NCBI RefSeq assembly: GCF_012911015.1
Contig: NZ_WVVV01000006.1
Location: 150,830 to 214,829 of the forward strand
DNA from: Chelativorans sp. ZYF759
Lineage (GTDB): Bacteria > Pseudomonadota > Alphaproteobacteria > Rhizobiales > Rhizobiaceae
Length of the DNA stretch: 64,000 nucleotides
Reading direction: 5' to 3'
Program-made: the position numbers and the translations under genes
In this document: positions 9,792 to 19,720 of the stretch, piece after piece
Layout of the letters: each line of letters starts with the position of its first letter
How positions within the stretch are numbered: position 1 is the first letter of the stretch
The notes under the pieces: model-generated
Database searches by the model: none
Told to the model about the DNA's origin: nothing
What the model saw: only the letters and a program-made list of their open reading frames with translations

Positions 9792-9823
9792 AAAAAACCC
9801 GGCGCCTGGGCGCCGGGTTTTTT
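9792..9823. terminator. Bidirectional intrinsic terminator between the M23 gene and rne
   Basis: A perfect inverted repeat: A6-CCCGGCGCC (9792-9806), a two-base centre, then GGCGCCGGG-T6 (9809-9823). The T run on one strand and the A run on the other make it a terminator in both directions, fitting the convergent stops at 9763 and 9849. Confidence 0.95.
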
Positions 9824-9848
9824 GTCGTTCAGCCTACAGGTCCGGCGA

Positions 9849-12626
9849 TCAGAAGAGGCTGCGCCGCTGCCACCAGCCGCTGCGCCGTTTCTCGGGCTCG
9901 ACGGGCTCCTCCGTATCGCCTGAAACGACCACCGGCTCGGGCGGGGCCTTTTGGGCCGGCTCAGGAGCGGCTTCGGGCTCGGGCTCGGGCGCAGGCTGGA
10001 CGGCGGGTTCCGGTGTCTGGTCGGCTTCCGGCGCAGGCTCGGATACGGCTTCCGCGGGTGCACCTGCATCCTGCTCGGCCTCCGGTTCGACCTTCTTGCG
10101 CCGCGGTGCGCGCTTGCGCTTGGGCTTCTCCTCGGCCTCCGGCGCGGCCTGAACCACCTCCGTGTTCGCCTCGGCAGTGACGGCTTCGGCCGGTGCGGCC
10201 TCGTCATCCGTCTTCTTGCGGCGCGAGGTGCGCTTGCGCTTGGGCTTCTCCTCGGCCTCGGGCTCGGCAAGCGCCCCTTCCGCGGCGGGAGTGGGATCGG
10301 GCAAGGCGGTTTCTTCGACGGCCCGCTGGGCGGAGAAGTCCTGCGCGGTGTCGGCCTCGCCGGTCACCTCGTGAACCGCATCCTCCCCGCTGACACCGTC
10401 ATCGTCGCCCGAGGGCGAATCCTGGCCCTCGACGGCGGCCTGCGCGTCCTGATCGCGGCGGTTGCGACGCCCGCCACGACGACCCCGGCGCCGCTTGCGC
10501 GGCTTGTCGCCATCGTCCTGACCATCGGCGGAGGCCTGTTCGGCCTGCTCGGCATCGTCGCCATCATCATCGTCTTCGTCGGCCAGCGTCCCGTTGTCGA
10601 GATCGCCCGCGGCGTCAGCGACCTGCCTGGCCTCGGAAGGCTGGTCGTCGCGGTCGCGCCCGCCCCGACGGCGGCGGCGGCGACGGCGCTTGCGCGACTG
10701 GCCGTCCTCGCGATCGGCTTCGGGCTGGCTTTCGTCAGCGGCCTGAACCTCGCTCTCGACGTCGTCGTCCTCCGGCTCTTCTTCCGCGACGAATGGCTCT
10801 TCCTCGATCTCGTCCACCCAGCTCGGCGTGTCGACCACGACGCGCGTGGAGATCTCGCCCTTGTGGATCACGTAATGCTGGCCACCCACGCCGTCATCGG
10901 CCTCGATGGTGATGCTGGGGCCGAAACGGGCTTCCAGCTCGACCAGGGTGGAGCGCTTGTGGTTGAGGATGTAGAGCGCGGTCGAAGCCGGCGTGTGCAC
11001 GATGATGTCGTTGCGCGCATCCTTCAGCAGATATTCCTCGATGGCGCGGATGACGAGCAGCGCGACGGAGGATTCGGAGCGGATGTGGCCGGTGCCGCCG
11101 CAATGCGGGCACGGCTGCATGGTGCTTTCCAGAACGCTGGCGCGGATGCGCTGGCGCGACATCTCCAGCAATCCGAAATGCGAGATACGGCCGACCTGGA
11201 TGCGGGCGCGGTCGTTCTTCAGGCAATCCTTGAGCTTCTTCTCGACCGCGCGGTTGTTGCGGTTCTCCTCCATGTCGATGAAATCGATCACGATGAGACC
11301 GGCAAGGTCGCGCAGGCGGAGCTGGCGAGCGACCTCCTCGGCCGCCTCCAGGTTGGTCTGAAGCGCCGTGTCCTCGATCGAATGCTCCTTGGTGGAGCGT
11401 CCGGAGTTGACGTCGATGGCGACGAGCGCCTCGGTCTGGTTGATGATGATGTAGCCGCCGGATTTCAGCGTCACCTGAGGATGCAGCATCTTGTCGAGCT
11501 GGGCCTCGATGCCGTTGCGCGCGAAGATCGGCACCTTGTCGCGATAGGGCTGGACCATCTTGGCATGGCTCGGCATCAGGAGGCGCATGAAGTCCTTGGC
11601 CTCGCGATAGCCCTCCTCGCCGGCGACCATGATCGCCTCGATGTCCTTGTTGTAGAGATCGCGCACGGAACGCTTGATGAGGCTGCCTTCCTCATAAACC
11701 AGCGCCGGGGCCGAGGATTCGAGCGTCAGATTGCGCACCGTCTCCCACATGCGCATCAGATATTCGTAGTCGCGCTTGATTTCGGCCTTGGTGCGGGTCT
11801 GGCCTGCGGTGCGCAGGATGACGCCCATGCCCTGCGGCACTTCGAGATCCTTGACGATATCCTTGAGGCGCTTGCGGTCCTGGATCGCGGTGATCTTGCG
11901 CGAAATGCCGCCACCGCGCGCCGTGTTGGGCATCAGCACGGAATAGCGGCCGGCCAGCGACAGATAGGTGGTCAGCGCGGCACCCTTGTTGCCGCGCTCT
12001 TCCTTGACGACCTGCACGAGCAGGATCTGGCGGCGCTTGATGACCTCCTGGATCTTGTAGTGCTTGCGCTGCGGCTTGCGGCGCGTCTGGGCTTCTTCCA
12101 GCGCGTCCTCCGCCCCAACATTCTCGACCTCGTCGTCGTCGGAGCCGTTGCCATTGTCGTGGCCGTCGTCGTGACCATTATCGGTCTCGCCGTCATCGTC
12201 GGCGTCTTCGGAGACGGTGTCGTCACCTTCCGCCGAAGCTGCCTTTTCCGACTGATCGCGCGAGCCGCGTCCCTTGCCGCGACGGCGCTTGCGGCCGCGG
12301 CCGTTCTCGTCGTCGCCGTCATCGTCGTCGGCGGCAGCCGCTTCGGCTTCCGCGCGAAGCAGTTCCTGCCGATCGGCGACGGGGATCTGGTAGTAGTCGG
12401 GGTGGATTTCGGAAAAGGCCAGGAAGCCGTGGCGATTGCCGCCATATTCGACGAAGGCCGCCTGGAGCGACGGCTCCACCCGCGTTACGCGGGCGAGATA
12501 TATATTGCCGCGAAGCTGCTTCTTGTCCTGTGATTCGAAATCGAATTCTTCAATCCGGTTGCCGCGAACGACGACGACCCGTGTTTCCTCCTGGTGGGAG
12601 GCGTCTATGAGCATTTTGTTGGGCAT
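9849..12626 (-). CDS. rne: Ribonuclease E
   Basis: A 925-residue endoribonuclease that leads mRNA decay and rRNA processing. Catalytic Asp405 (AIDVNSGRST) and Asp448 (IVIDFIDM) match E. coli D303 and D346. The zinc-link CPHC lies at 506-509. The S1 RNA-binding domain starts at about 36 but is split by a charged insert of about 100 residues (92-190, Asp/Glu and Arg/Lys rich). The C-terminal third is disordered, with a nine-residue arginine-rich run and alternating acidic and Lys/Arg blocks, as expected for a degradosome scaffold. The frame is open to 12725, but the family start MPNKMLIDASH fixes the ATG at 12626. Confidence 0.95.
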   Translation of the reverse strand: MPNKMLIDASHQEETRVVVVRGNRIEEFDFESQDKKQLRGNIYLARVTRVEPSLQAAFVEYGGNRHGFLAFSEIHPDYYQIPVADRQELLRAEAEAAAADDDDGDDENGRGRKRRRGKGRGSRDQSEKAASAEGDDTVSEDADDDGETDNGHDDGHDNGNGSDDDEVENVGAEDALEEAQTRRKPQRKHYKIQEVIKRRQILLVQVVKEERGNKGAALTTYLSLAGRYSVLMPNTARGGGISRKITAIQDRKRLKDIVKDLEVPQGMGVILRTAGQTRTKAEIKRDYEYLMRMWETVRNLTLESSAPALVYEEGSLIKRSVRDLYNKDIEAIMVAGEEGYREAKDFMRLLMPSHAKMVQPYRDKVPIFARNGIEAQLDKMLHPQVTLKSGGYIIINQTEALVAIDVNSGRSTKEHSIEDTALQTNLEAAEEVARQLRLRDLAGLIVIDFIDMEENRNNRAVEKKLKDCLKNDRARIQVGRISHFGLLEMSRQRIRASVLESTMQPCPHCGGTGHIRSESSVALLVIRAIEEYLLKDARNDIIVHTPASTALYILNHKRSTLVELEARFGPSITIEADDGVGGQHYVIHKGEISTRVVVDTPSWVDEIEEEPFVAEEEPEDDDVESEVQAADESQPEADREDGQSRKRRRRRRRRGGRDRDDQPSEARQVADAAGDLDNGTLADEDDDDGDDAEQAEQASADGQDDGDKPRKRRRGRRGGRRNRRDQDAQAAVEGQDSPSGDDDGVSGEDAVHEVTGEADTAQDFSAQRAVEETALPDPTPAAEGALAEPEAEEKPKRKRTSRRKKTDDEAAPAEAVTAEANTEVVQAAPEAEEKPKRKRAPRRKKVEPEAEQDAGAPAEAVSEPAPEADQTPEPAVQPAPEPEPEAAPEPAQKAPPEPVVVSGDTEEPVEPEKRRSGWWQRRSLF

Positions 12627-13219
12627 TATGCGTTGTCTCCCCGGCGCGGACAGACCAGGACAGGGACGCGGATACGCGTCGAGGACCTGGCGCACTGCGG
12701 GCGCCGGACAATGAAATGTCCGCAAGGGAGCGATACGTCATGGCCCGAGGGACCGCAGCCAATGTGGCGCGGAGCGGTTGGGGCTTTCGACTGACCACAT
12801 GGAGATCCATGAATGCCCTTGCGAAACCAATTGAACCTGGCCCGGCCATGCCGGACCGACTGATTGCTCGGTAACCGAGCCGGCGCGAGATGCCACTCCC
12901 CGCCTCTTTCCTCATACGAAGGGTTCCGCGTCACCGGAAACGCCTTGAAGAAACTCCTGGGGATCGCTGCCCATCTAGGCCCGATCGTCATGACATCCTG
13001 GAGCTTAAGCGACTTGCGCGAAGGGTTTCCGGGTACGATCGGACCTTGCCTGCATTGCAGCGGTCCTGCCTCGCTTTTATGATTTGACGCAATGCATGGC
13101 AACCCTGAATAAGGTCACCACCGAAGTGCGCGCTTGCAAGGGGTGGCGCGGAAAGGTTCGGTTAACCAAAGCCGGGCTACCTGTTCCAGCCGGGCGGCAA
13201 GAATAAACGCATCGACGGG
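12627..13219. other. 593-base divergent leader region between rne and amiC
   Basis: No convincing gene lies here. The left part would be the long 5' untranslated region of rne; long leaders are common for rne because RNase E often controls its own mRNA. The right part holds the amiC promoter (13055-13083). I could not identify a known rne leader fold by eye. Short overlapping reading frames on both strands have no good ribosome sites. Confidence 0.5.
13055..13083 (+). promoter_or_regulatory. Sigma70-like promoter for amiC
   Basis: TTGCAG (13055-13060), a 17-base spacer, then TATGAT (13078-13083). Both boxes are close to consensus with ideal spacing. Transcription would start near 13090 and leave a leader of about 130 bases before amiC. 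Confidence 0.6.
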
Positions 13220-14500
13220 GTGAATGCCGGCATGTCCATGACGGGCCACAGATCCAGCACACCGACCGTGAGCGGCGCCCCGCGCGACGTTTTGCGCCGT
13301 CTTGTGCTGGTGGTCGCGGCCATGCTGACGCTTGCCGCGGTTCCTGCCGCTTCCGCCGAGGGTGGTTCGCAGCTTGTCGCACAGGAACTGAGGATTGCCG
13401 GCGACGCGACCCGAGCGCGTCTTCTGCTGCGATTCGATTCCGAGCCGACACCGCGCTGGTTCCTCCTCAGGAATCCCCATCGCCTCGTCATCGACCTGCC
13501 GGAGACCGAATTCGATATCGAATCGGATCAGGTTCAGCCGCGCGGCCTCGTCTCGCGTTTCCAGCACGGCCGACTTGGTCCGGGCACGTCGCGGATCATC
13601 ATCTCGTCCGAGGGGCCCTTCACGGTCGACCATATCGAGGTGATGGAGAACAGCGATTCGCCGGGCCACCGGCTCGTGGTGGACCTGCTCGCCTCGTCCG
13701 ACCGCGAATTCGAGGAAGCGCTCGCCGAGCAGATCGCCACCACCGGATCCACCCAGTCGACCCCCAAGACCGACCGGCTTGGCGGCGGCGCCGTCGACCG
13801 GGAGGGCCGTCCCTTCGTCATCGTGCTCGATCCCGGCCATGGCGGCATCGACAGCGGCGCGGCGGGCACGAAGGGCACTCAGGAAAAGATGATCACGCTG
13901 GCTTTCGCGCTCGAACTGCGCGCCGCCCTGCAGCAGCTTGACGGGTACCAGATCTTCCTGACGCGGGACCGCGACCTATTCCTCACGCTGGACGAGCGGG
14001 TGCGAATCGCGCGCCAGCACGAGGCGGATCTCTTCATCTCCATTCATGCCGATTCCTACCGGCAGAGCGGCGTGCGCGGCGCCACCGTCTACACCATCTC
14101 CGACCGCCCCTCGGATGCCGAATCGGCGGCTACCGCCATCCGCGAGAACCTTTCCGATGCCATTGCCGGGATCGAGGTGGCCGAAAGCAAGGACGACGTC
14201 GCCGACATTCTGGTCGACCTGGTGCGGCGCGAGACACAGCGCTTCTCGATGCGATTCGCCCGCACGCTCGTCGGCAAGCTGTCGCAGCAGATCGATCTCA
14301 TCAACAACCCGCACCGTTTCGCGGGCTTCAAGGTGCTGCGGGCGCCCGACGTGCCCTCGGTGCTGCTGGAGCTGGGCTATCTCTCCAATCCGCAGGATGA
14401 GGAGCAGCTTCGCGACGCCGAATGGCGGGCCGGCGCGATCGACAGCGTGTTGACCGCCATCAAGGCTTTCTCACAGGGTCGCAACGGCTCCGATGGCTGA
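13220..14500 (+). CDS. amiC: N-acetylmuramoyl-L-alanine amidase (AMIN + Amidase_3)
   Basis: A 426-residue exported amidase that cuts the bond between MurNAc and the stem peptide, used to split daughter cells. A signal segment lies at about 25-46 (ending AASA), an AMIN localisation domain at about 50-155, and the zinc amidase domain from about 198. The zinc ligands are His207 (DPGHGG), Glu222 and His276 (SIHAD), with catalytic Glu384 (LLELGYLSN). The start may be the GTG at 13220 or the ATG at 13232 or 13238; all leave the signal peptide intact. It is followed 218 bases later by mrcA, another wall gene. Confidence 0.93.
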   Translation: MNAGMSMTGHRSSTPTVSGAPRDVLRRLVLVVAAMLTLAAVPAASAEGGSQLVAQELRIAGDATRARLLLRFDSEPTPRWFLLRNPHRLVIDLPETEFDIESDQVQPRGLVSRFQHGRLGPGTSRIIISSEGPFTVDHIEVMENSDSPGHRLVVDLLASSDREFEEALAEQIATTGSTQSTPKTDRLGGGAVDREGRPFVIVLDPGHGGIDSGAAGTKGTQEKMITLAFALELRAALQQLDGYQIFLTRDRDLFLTLDERVRIARQHEADLFISIHADSYRQSGVRGATVYTISDRPSDAESAATAIRENLSDAIAGIEVAESKDDVADILVDLVRRETQRFSMRFARTLVGKLSQQIDLINNPHRFAGFKVLRAPDVPSVLLELGYLSNPQDEEQLRDAEWRAGAIDSVLTAIKAFSQGRNGSDG

Positions 14501-14718
14501 TCCGGACCGCCGGTGGCGGCCGGGGCGCGTTGCAAGCCGACAACAGTTCATGGTTTAATTCGGCGTCGGAATCGGCAAAGGGTCTCGCCGCCGCAATTTG
14601 TCCATAACAGCGTTTCACGAGGTGCGTGTGAACAGCAAGCGCGGGCGGGTACCGGCGATTGCGCCTTATCCGCGAGCGGCTTATATGCCCCGACACTCGC
14701 GCATGAACTGGAGCGGGA

Positions 14719-17175
14719 ATGCTACGTCTCATCGGATATTTCTTCGGGATCGGTACCGTGCTGGCGCTCGTCGCAGCGGCAGGCGTCGTCCTCTACATAA
14801 ACGAGGTCTCGAAGGATCTGCCTGATTACGAGGTGCTCGCGAACTACGAGCCGCCCGTGACGACCCGCGTGCATGCTGCCGATGGCGCGCTGATGGCAGA
14901 GTTCGCGCGCGAAAGGCGCCTCTATCTTCCCGTGCAGGCCATTCCCGACCGCGTGAAGGCGGCGTTCCTTTCGGCCGAGGACAAGAACTTCTATACCCAT
15001 CCCGGCATCGACGTGCTGAGCAACGTTCGCGCGATCGTCACCAACGTGCAGAATTTCGGTTCGGGCCGCAGGCCGGTCGGCGCCTCGACCATCACGCAGC
15101 AGGTCGCCAAGAACTTCCTGCTCGATTCGAGCGTGACCTACGACCGCAAGGTTCGGGAGATGATCCTCTCGTTCCGCATCGAGAACGCCTATTCCAAGGA
15201 CCGCATCCTCGAGCTCTATCTCAACGAGATCTTCTTCGGACTTGGCGCCTACGGAATCGCCGGCGCGGCGCTCACCTATTTCGACAAATCGGTGAACGAG
15301 CTGACCCTGGCCGAGGCCGCCTATCTGGCCGCCCTTCCCCGTGGTCCGTCCAACTACCATCCCTTCCGCCACACCGACCGCGCCATCGAGCGCCGCAACT
15401 GGGTCATCGACCAGATGGTGGCAAACGGTTATGTGGAGCCCGACGAGGCGGCCAAGGCACAGGCCCTGCCGCTCGAGGTCTCCCCGCGTCGCACGGGCAC
15501 CTATCTCTTCGCGGGCGAGTATTTCACCGAAGACGTCCGCCGCGAACTCATCGCCCGCTATGGCGAGGACGCGCTCTATGGCGGTGGCCTGTCCGTGCGC
15601 ACCACGCTCGACCCCGACATGCAGCTCAAGGCGCGCAGCGCGCTCCATAACGGCTTCCTGCGGTACGACACGCTGCGCGGCTTCCGCGGGCCGGTGGAGA
15701 CGATCGACGCCTCGGGCGACTGGGGCGTGCCGCTGGGCGAGATCCGCGGTCTCTCCGACGTCCCCGAATGGCGCCTGGCGGTGGTACTGGAAGCTTCCTC
15801 CAGCGGCCTGACGCTCGGCCTCCAGCCGGAACGCCAGGCCTCCGGCGAACTGGTCGAGGCGCGCGAGACCGTCACGGTCGCCACCGACGACATGGAATGG
15901 GCGCTGCGCCACACCGTCAACGGACAGCGCGTACGCGCCAATTCGCCGGCCGAAGTGCTTGAACCGGGCGACGTCGTCTTTGTCGAAGCCAAGGACGATG
16001 GCGAAGGCTACCAGCTGCGCCAGATTCCGCAGGTCTCGGGCGGCATGGTAGCGATGGATCCCCATACCGGTCGCGTTCTGGCCATGGTGGGCGGCTTCTC
16101 CTTCGCGCAGTCGCAGTTCAACCGCGCCACGCAGGCCTTCCGCCAGCCCGGTTCCTCCTTCAAGCCGATCCTCTATGCCGCGGCACTCGACAATGGCTAC
16201 ACGCCGGCCTCCGTGGTCGACGATGCGCCCATCACCATCCGCATCGGAAACCAGGTATGGGAGCCGCGCAACTATGGCGGTGGCTTCGCCGGCCCCTCGA
16301 CGCTGCGCGCCGGCATCGAACGCTCGCGCAACCTGATGACGGTGCGGCTTGCAAACGACATGGGCATGAATCTCGTGGCCGAATATGCCGAGCGTTTCGG
16401 CGTCTACGACCGCATGCTGCCGGCGCTGGCCAACTCGCTCGGCTCGGGCGAGACCACGGTAATGCGCATGGTGTCGGCCTATTCGATCATGGCCAATGGT
16501 GGGCGTCACATCACGCCCTCGCTGATCGACCGCATCCAGGACCGCTACGGCAAGACCGTCTACCGGCACGACGAACGGCTCTGCCACGGCTGCAACGCCA
16601 ATGGCTGGGACGGCCAGGCCCTGCCGGAGCTGATCGACGAACGCGACCAGGTGCTCGATCCGATGACGGCCTACCAGATCACCTCGATGATGGAAGGTGT
16701 CGTGCAGCGCGGTACCGCCACCACGCTTGCCGAACTCGGTCACCCGATCGCCGGCAAGACGGGCACGACCAACGACGCCCGCGACGTCTGGTTCGTCGGC
16801 TACACGCCCGATCTCGTGGTCGGCCTCTATCTCGGTTTCGATCAGCCGCGCTCGCTGGGCAATGGCGCGACCGGCGGCGGGCTTGCCGCACCGATCTTCA
16901 AGGAGTTCATGGCCGAAGTTCTGGAAGGCAAGGAACCCGTCGCCTTCCGCGTGCCGGACGGCATGAACCGCATCGCCATCAACCGGACCACCGGCATGCG
17001 CGCCGGCCAGGGCGAGGAAGGCGTGATCATGGAAACCTTCAAGCCGGGCACGGGGCCTGCCGACAGCTACTGGGTCATCGGCCTCGGTTCGCTCGAAAAC
17101 GAGGAGCGCGCGAGAGAGATCTCGCCCCAGGCCAGCGATGCCATCCTGTCGGGATCCGGCGGCGGCCTTTACTGA
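14719..17175 (+). CDS. mrcA: Penicillin-binding protein 1A (glycosyltransferase/transpeptidase)
   Basis: An 818-residue bifunctional peptidoglycan synthase. An N-terminal membrane helix (about 5-27) anchors it. The GT51 domain has catalytic Glu87 in SAEDKNFYTHPG and the TITQQ motif near 124-128. The transpeptidase domain has Ser479 in SSFK, SRN at 536-538 and KTGT at 680-683, so both activities should be intact. An OB-like insert lies between the two domains (about 330-440). A CHGC pair at 622-625 is unusual in a periplasmic protein and could form a disulfide. The gene is followed by prfB 81 bases later. Confidence 0.96.
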   Translation: MLRLIGYFFGIGTVLALVAAAGVVLYINEVSKDLPDYEVLANYEPPVTTRVHAADGALMAEFARERRLYLPVQAIPDRVKAAFLSAEDKNFYTHPGIDVLSNVRAIVTNVQNFGSGRRPVGASTITQQVAKNFLLDSSVTYDRKVREMILSFRIENAYSKDRILELYLNEIFFGLGAYGIAGAALTYFDKSVNELTLAEAAYLAALPRGPSNYHPFRHTDRAIERRNWVIDQMVANGYVEPDEAAKAQALPLEVSPRRTGTYLFAGEYFTEDVRRELIARYGEDALYGGGLSVRTTLDPDMQLKARSALHNGFLRYDTLRGFRGPVETIDASGDWGVPLGEIRGLSDVPEWRLAVVLEASSSGLTLGLQPERQASGELVEARETVTVATDDMEWALRHTVNGQRVRANSPAEVLEPGDVVFVEAKDDGEGYQLRQIPQVSGGMVAMDPHTGRVLAMVGGFSFAQSQFNRATQAFRQPGSSFKPILYAAALDNGYTPASVVDDAPITIRIGNQVWEPRNYGGGFAGPSTLRAGIERSRNLMTVRLANDMGMNLVAEYAERFGVYDRMLPALANSLGSGETTVMRMVSAYSIMANGGRHITPSLIDRIQDRYGKTVYRHDERLCHGCNANGWDGQALPELIDERDQVLDPMTAYQITSMMEGVVQRGTATTLAELGHPIAGKTGTTNDARDVWFVGYTPDLVVGLYLGFDQPRSLGNGATGGGLAAPIFKEFMAEVLEGKEPVAFRVPDGMNRIAINRTTGMRAGQGEEGVIMETFKPGTGPADSYWVIGLGSLENEERAREISPQASDAILSGSGGGLY

Positions 17176-17256
17176 TCCGGCCTGCCTTTACACCCGGCGC
17201 GGGCCTCAATATGGTCCGCGCCGTTCTTCCAATTGCACCGATGGATTGTGACTGCC

Positions 17257-18385
17257 ATGCGCGCAGAGACGGAAATGCTTGTCGACGAAATCAAGCAGGC
17301 CATAAGCCTGCTGAGGAGGCATCTTTGACTGGGATCAGGCACTCAAGCGGCTCGATTACCTGAACGCTGAAGCCGAGAATCCCGACCTCTGGAACGATCC
17401 CGCCGAAGCCCAGAAGCTGATGCGCGAGCGCCAGTCGCTGGAAGACAATGTCAAGGCGATCCGCGGGCTCGAACAGGCGCTTGACGACAATGTCGGCCTG
17501 ATCGAGCTCGGCGAGGAGGAAGGCGACCAGTCCGTGGTCGCCGAAGCCGAGACGGCCATCCGCTCGCTCAAGGGCGAGATCGCGCAGCGCCAGATCCAGA
17601 CGCTCCTTTCGGGCGAGGCCGATTCCAACGACAGCTATTTGGAAGTCCACGCCGGTGCCGGCGGCACGGAGAGCCAGGACTGGGCCAACATGCTCTTGCG
17701 CATGTACACGCGCTGGGCCGAGAAGCGCGGCATGAAGGTCGAGGTCCTGGAGCTCCACGATGGCGAAGAAGCCGGCATCAAGTCGGCCACGATCCACATT
17801 AAGGGCCATAATGCCTATGGATGGCTGAAGACGGAATCGGGCGTGCACCGACTGGTGCGCATCTCGCCCTTCGATTCCAATGCGCGCCGTCACACGTCTT
17901 TTGCCAGCGTCTGGGTCTATCCCGTCATCGACGATTCGATCGAGATCGACGTGTCGGAAGCCGACGTGCGCATCGACACCTACCGTGCCTCGGGCGCGGG
18001 CGGCCAGCACGTCAACACGACCGATTCGGCCGTGCGCATCACGCATATCCCGTCAGGCATAGTGGTGGCCTGCCAGCAGGAGCGCTCGCAGCACAAGAAC
18101 CGTGCCAAGGCCTGGGACATGCTGCGCGCGCGGCTCTACGAGGCCGAACTGCAGCGCCGCGAGGAAGCCGCCAACGCGACCGCCTCGTCGAAGACCGACA
18201 TCGGCTGGGGCCACCAGATCCGCTCCTACGTGCTGCAGCCCTACCAGCTCGTGAAGGACCTGCGCACGGGCGTCGAGAACACCAGCCCGCAAAACGTGCT
18301 GGACGGCGATCTCGACGGCTTCATGGAGGCCTCGCTGTCGCAGAAGATCGAGGGCGCGGCCGAGCCGGTCGCCGATCTGGACTAG
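17257..18385 (+). CDS. prfB: Peptide chain release factor 2, with programmed +1 frameshift
   Basis: RF2 ends translation at UGA and UAA. The frame from the ATG at 17257 runs 23 codons to CTT TGA C (17323-17329); a +1 shift at CTT continues at GAC (17327) to the TAG at 18383, giving 375 residues. A strong internal ribosome-site-like GAGGAGG lies three bases before CTT, as in E. coli prfB. The stop-reading tripeptide SPF is at 203-205, and GGQ at 248-250 reaches the peptidyl-transferase centre. Both sit within two residues of their E. coli positions, which supports this start and the frameshift. A plain ORF call would start wrongly at 17420. Confidence 0.95.
17313..17328 (+). promoter_or_regulatory. 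prfB autoregulatory frameshift site
   Basis: GAGGAGG (17313-17319), a three-base spacer, slippery CTT (17323-17325) and in-frame TGA (17326-17328) followed by C. When RF2 is scarce, the ribosome pauses at UGA and slips +1 to make more RF2. All known elements are present. Confidence 0.95.
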
Positions 18386-18397
18386 AAAAGACGAATC

Positions 18398-18421
18398 GAA
18401 GCCGGGACTTGTCCCGGCTTC
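18398..18421. terminator. Hairpin between prfB and the aminotransferase gene
   Basis: A perfect 11-base stem, GAAGCCGGGAC (18398-18408) with GTCCCGGCTTC (18411-18421), closed by TT. It sits between convergent stops at 18385 and 18435. There is no long T run, so it is a weak intrinsic terminator or an mRNA 3' end stabiliser. Confidence 0.65.
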
Positions 18422-18434
18422 TTCGCATTCCGAT

Positions 18435-19586
18435 TCACGCTTTCAGCCATTCCTTCAGACGCGCCAGCGCTGTCTCGACGTCCTGCGGCGATCCCGCGTA
18501 GGAAAAGCGCATGTAGCGCGCGCCGTCGAAGGGATCGAAGTCGCGCCCAGGCGTCGCCGCGACACCTGCCTCGGCGAGCATCCGCCAGGCGAACTCCATG
18601 CTGTCGTTGCTGTGGGCCGACACGTCGCAATAGGCGTAGAAGGCGCCGTCCATGGGCGCAGCCAGCGGCAGGCCAAGGCGTGGCAGGCGATCCATCAGCA
18701 GCGCCCGGTTCGCCTCGTAGCGTCCGCGCACCGCCGACAGCTCCTCGTCGGCCGAAAAGGCGGCGACCGCCGCGCGTTGCGACAGTTCCGGCGCCGAGAT
18801 GTAGAGGCTCTGCTGCAGCCTCTCGACCTGGCGCACCAGCCATTCGGGCAACACCATCCAGCCGACGCGCCAGCCGGTCATGCAGTAATATTTGGAGAAA
18901 GAATTGATGACCACGACATCCTGCCCGAAGGACAGCGCGCTGACATCGGGCGCCACATAGTTCAGCCGGTGGTAAATCTCGTCGGAGATGACCGCGATGC
19001 CGTTTTCGCGCGCCGTCTCCACAAGTTCGCGCAGATCGTCGGCGGGGATCGTGGCGCCGGTCGGATTGGCGGGACTGGCGAAAAGCACCCCCTTGAGCGG
19101 CTTCTGGGCATGGGCGGCGAGCAGATGAGCGGCCGTCAGGTGCCCCTCGCCCGGATGGCCGATCTCGACGACGTCGAGCCCGAGCGCGCTCAGGATGTTG
19201 CGGTAGGCGGGATAGCCGGGAACGGTGATCGCCACCCGGTCGCCGGCCTCGAACATGCCGAGAAAGGCCAGATTGAAGCCGGCCGACGAGCCGGTCGTCA
19301 CCGCGATGCGCGAAACGGGGACCTCCAGACCGTAATGCGTTGCATAGTGGCCCGCGATTGCCTGGCGCAGTTCGAGAATGCCGAGCGCGTCGGTATAGCC
19401 AATGCTGCCTGCGGCCAGCGCCACTTCGGCCGCGCGGCGCACGGGAACGGGTGCCGCATCGCCAGGCTGGCCGACCGCCATGGAGACGATGTCCCGGCCC
19501 GCCGCGCGCAGCCGGTTGGCTTCGGCAAGCACATCCATGGCGTGGAACGGTTCGACCGCGCCGCGCCGCGAGAGAAAAGCTGTCAT
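18435..19586 (-). CDS. Class I/II PLP-dependent aminotransferase
   Basis: A 383-residue fold-type I aminotransferase of the aspartate/aromatic family. The PLP lysine is Lys232 in NSFSKYYCMTGWR. The NPTG loop lies at 174-177, the SDEIYHRLNY segment at 201-210, and the substrate-binding arginine would be in the C-terminal MRFSYAGS stretch. There is no signal peptide. The amino donor and acceptor cannot be told from sequence. The frame is open to 19655, but the alignment-like start MTAFLSRRGAVEPF at 19586 is preferred. It is divergent from the M48 protease gene. Confidence 0.85.
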   Translation of the reverse strand: MTAFLSRRGAVEPFHAMDVLAEANRLRAAGRDIVSMAVGQPGDAAPVPVRRAAEVALAAGSIGYTDALGILELRQAIAGHYATHYGLEVPVSRIAVTTGSSAGFNLAFLGMFEAGDRVAITVPGYPAYRNILSALGLDVVEIGHPGEGHLTAAHLLAAHAQKPLKGVLFASPANPTGATIPADDLRELVETARENGIAVISDEIYHRLNYVAPDVSALSFGQDVVVINSFSKYYCMTGWRVGWMVLPEWLVRQVERLQQSLYISAPELSQRAAVAAFSADEELSAVRGRYEANRALLMDRLPRLGLPLAAPMDGAFYAYCDVSAHSNDSMEFAWRMLAEAGVAATPGRDFDPFDGARYMRFSYAGSPQDVETALARLKEWLKA

Positions 19587-19720
19587 GAATGCTCCGGTGG
19601 ACCTGCCGCGGGGCCCCGCCCCGCCGCACAAATGCCCGATTGCTATGGGGATCACAAGTTACTGAAAGGCTCCGCCGCGCACTTTTCAAGTGCTGGGCCG
19701 TCAGATACGAGGTGCGTGTC

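Noticed and set aside
9871-10500. Frameshift or assembly error in the repetitive end of rne
   Set aside because: The frame is open throughout and the acidic/basic repeats are normal for the RNase E scaffold.
9951-12533. An 860-codon plus-strand frame opposite rne
   Set aside because: It is the antisense shadow of rne, caused by GC-rich codon bias and repeats of acidic codons. It has no recognisable motif.
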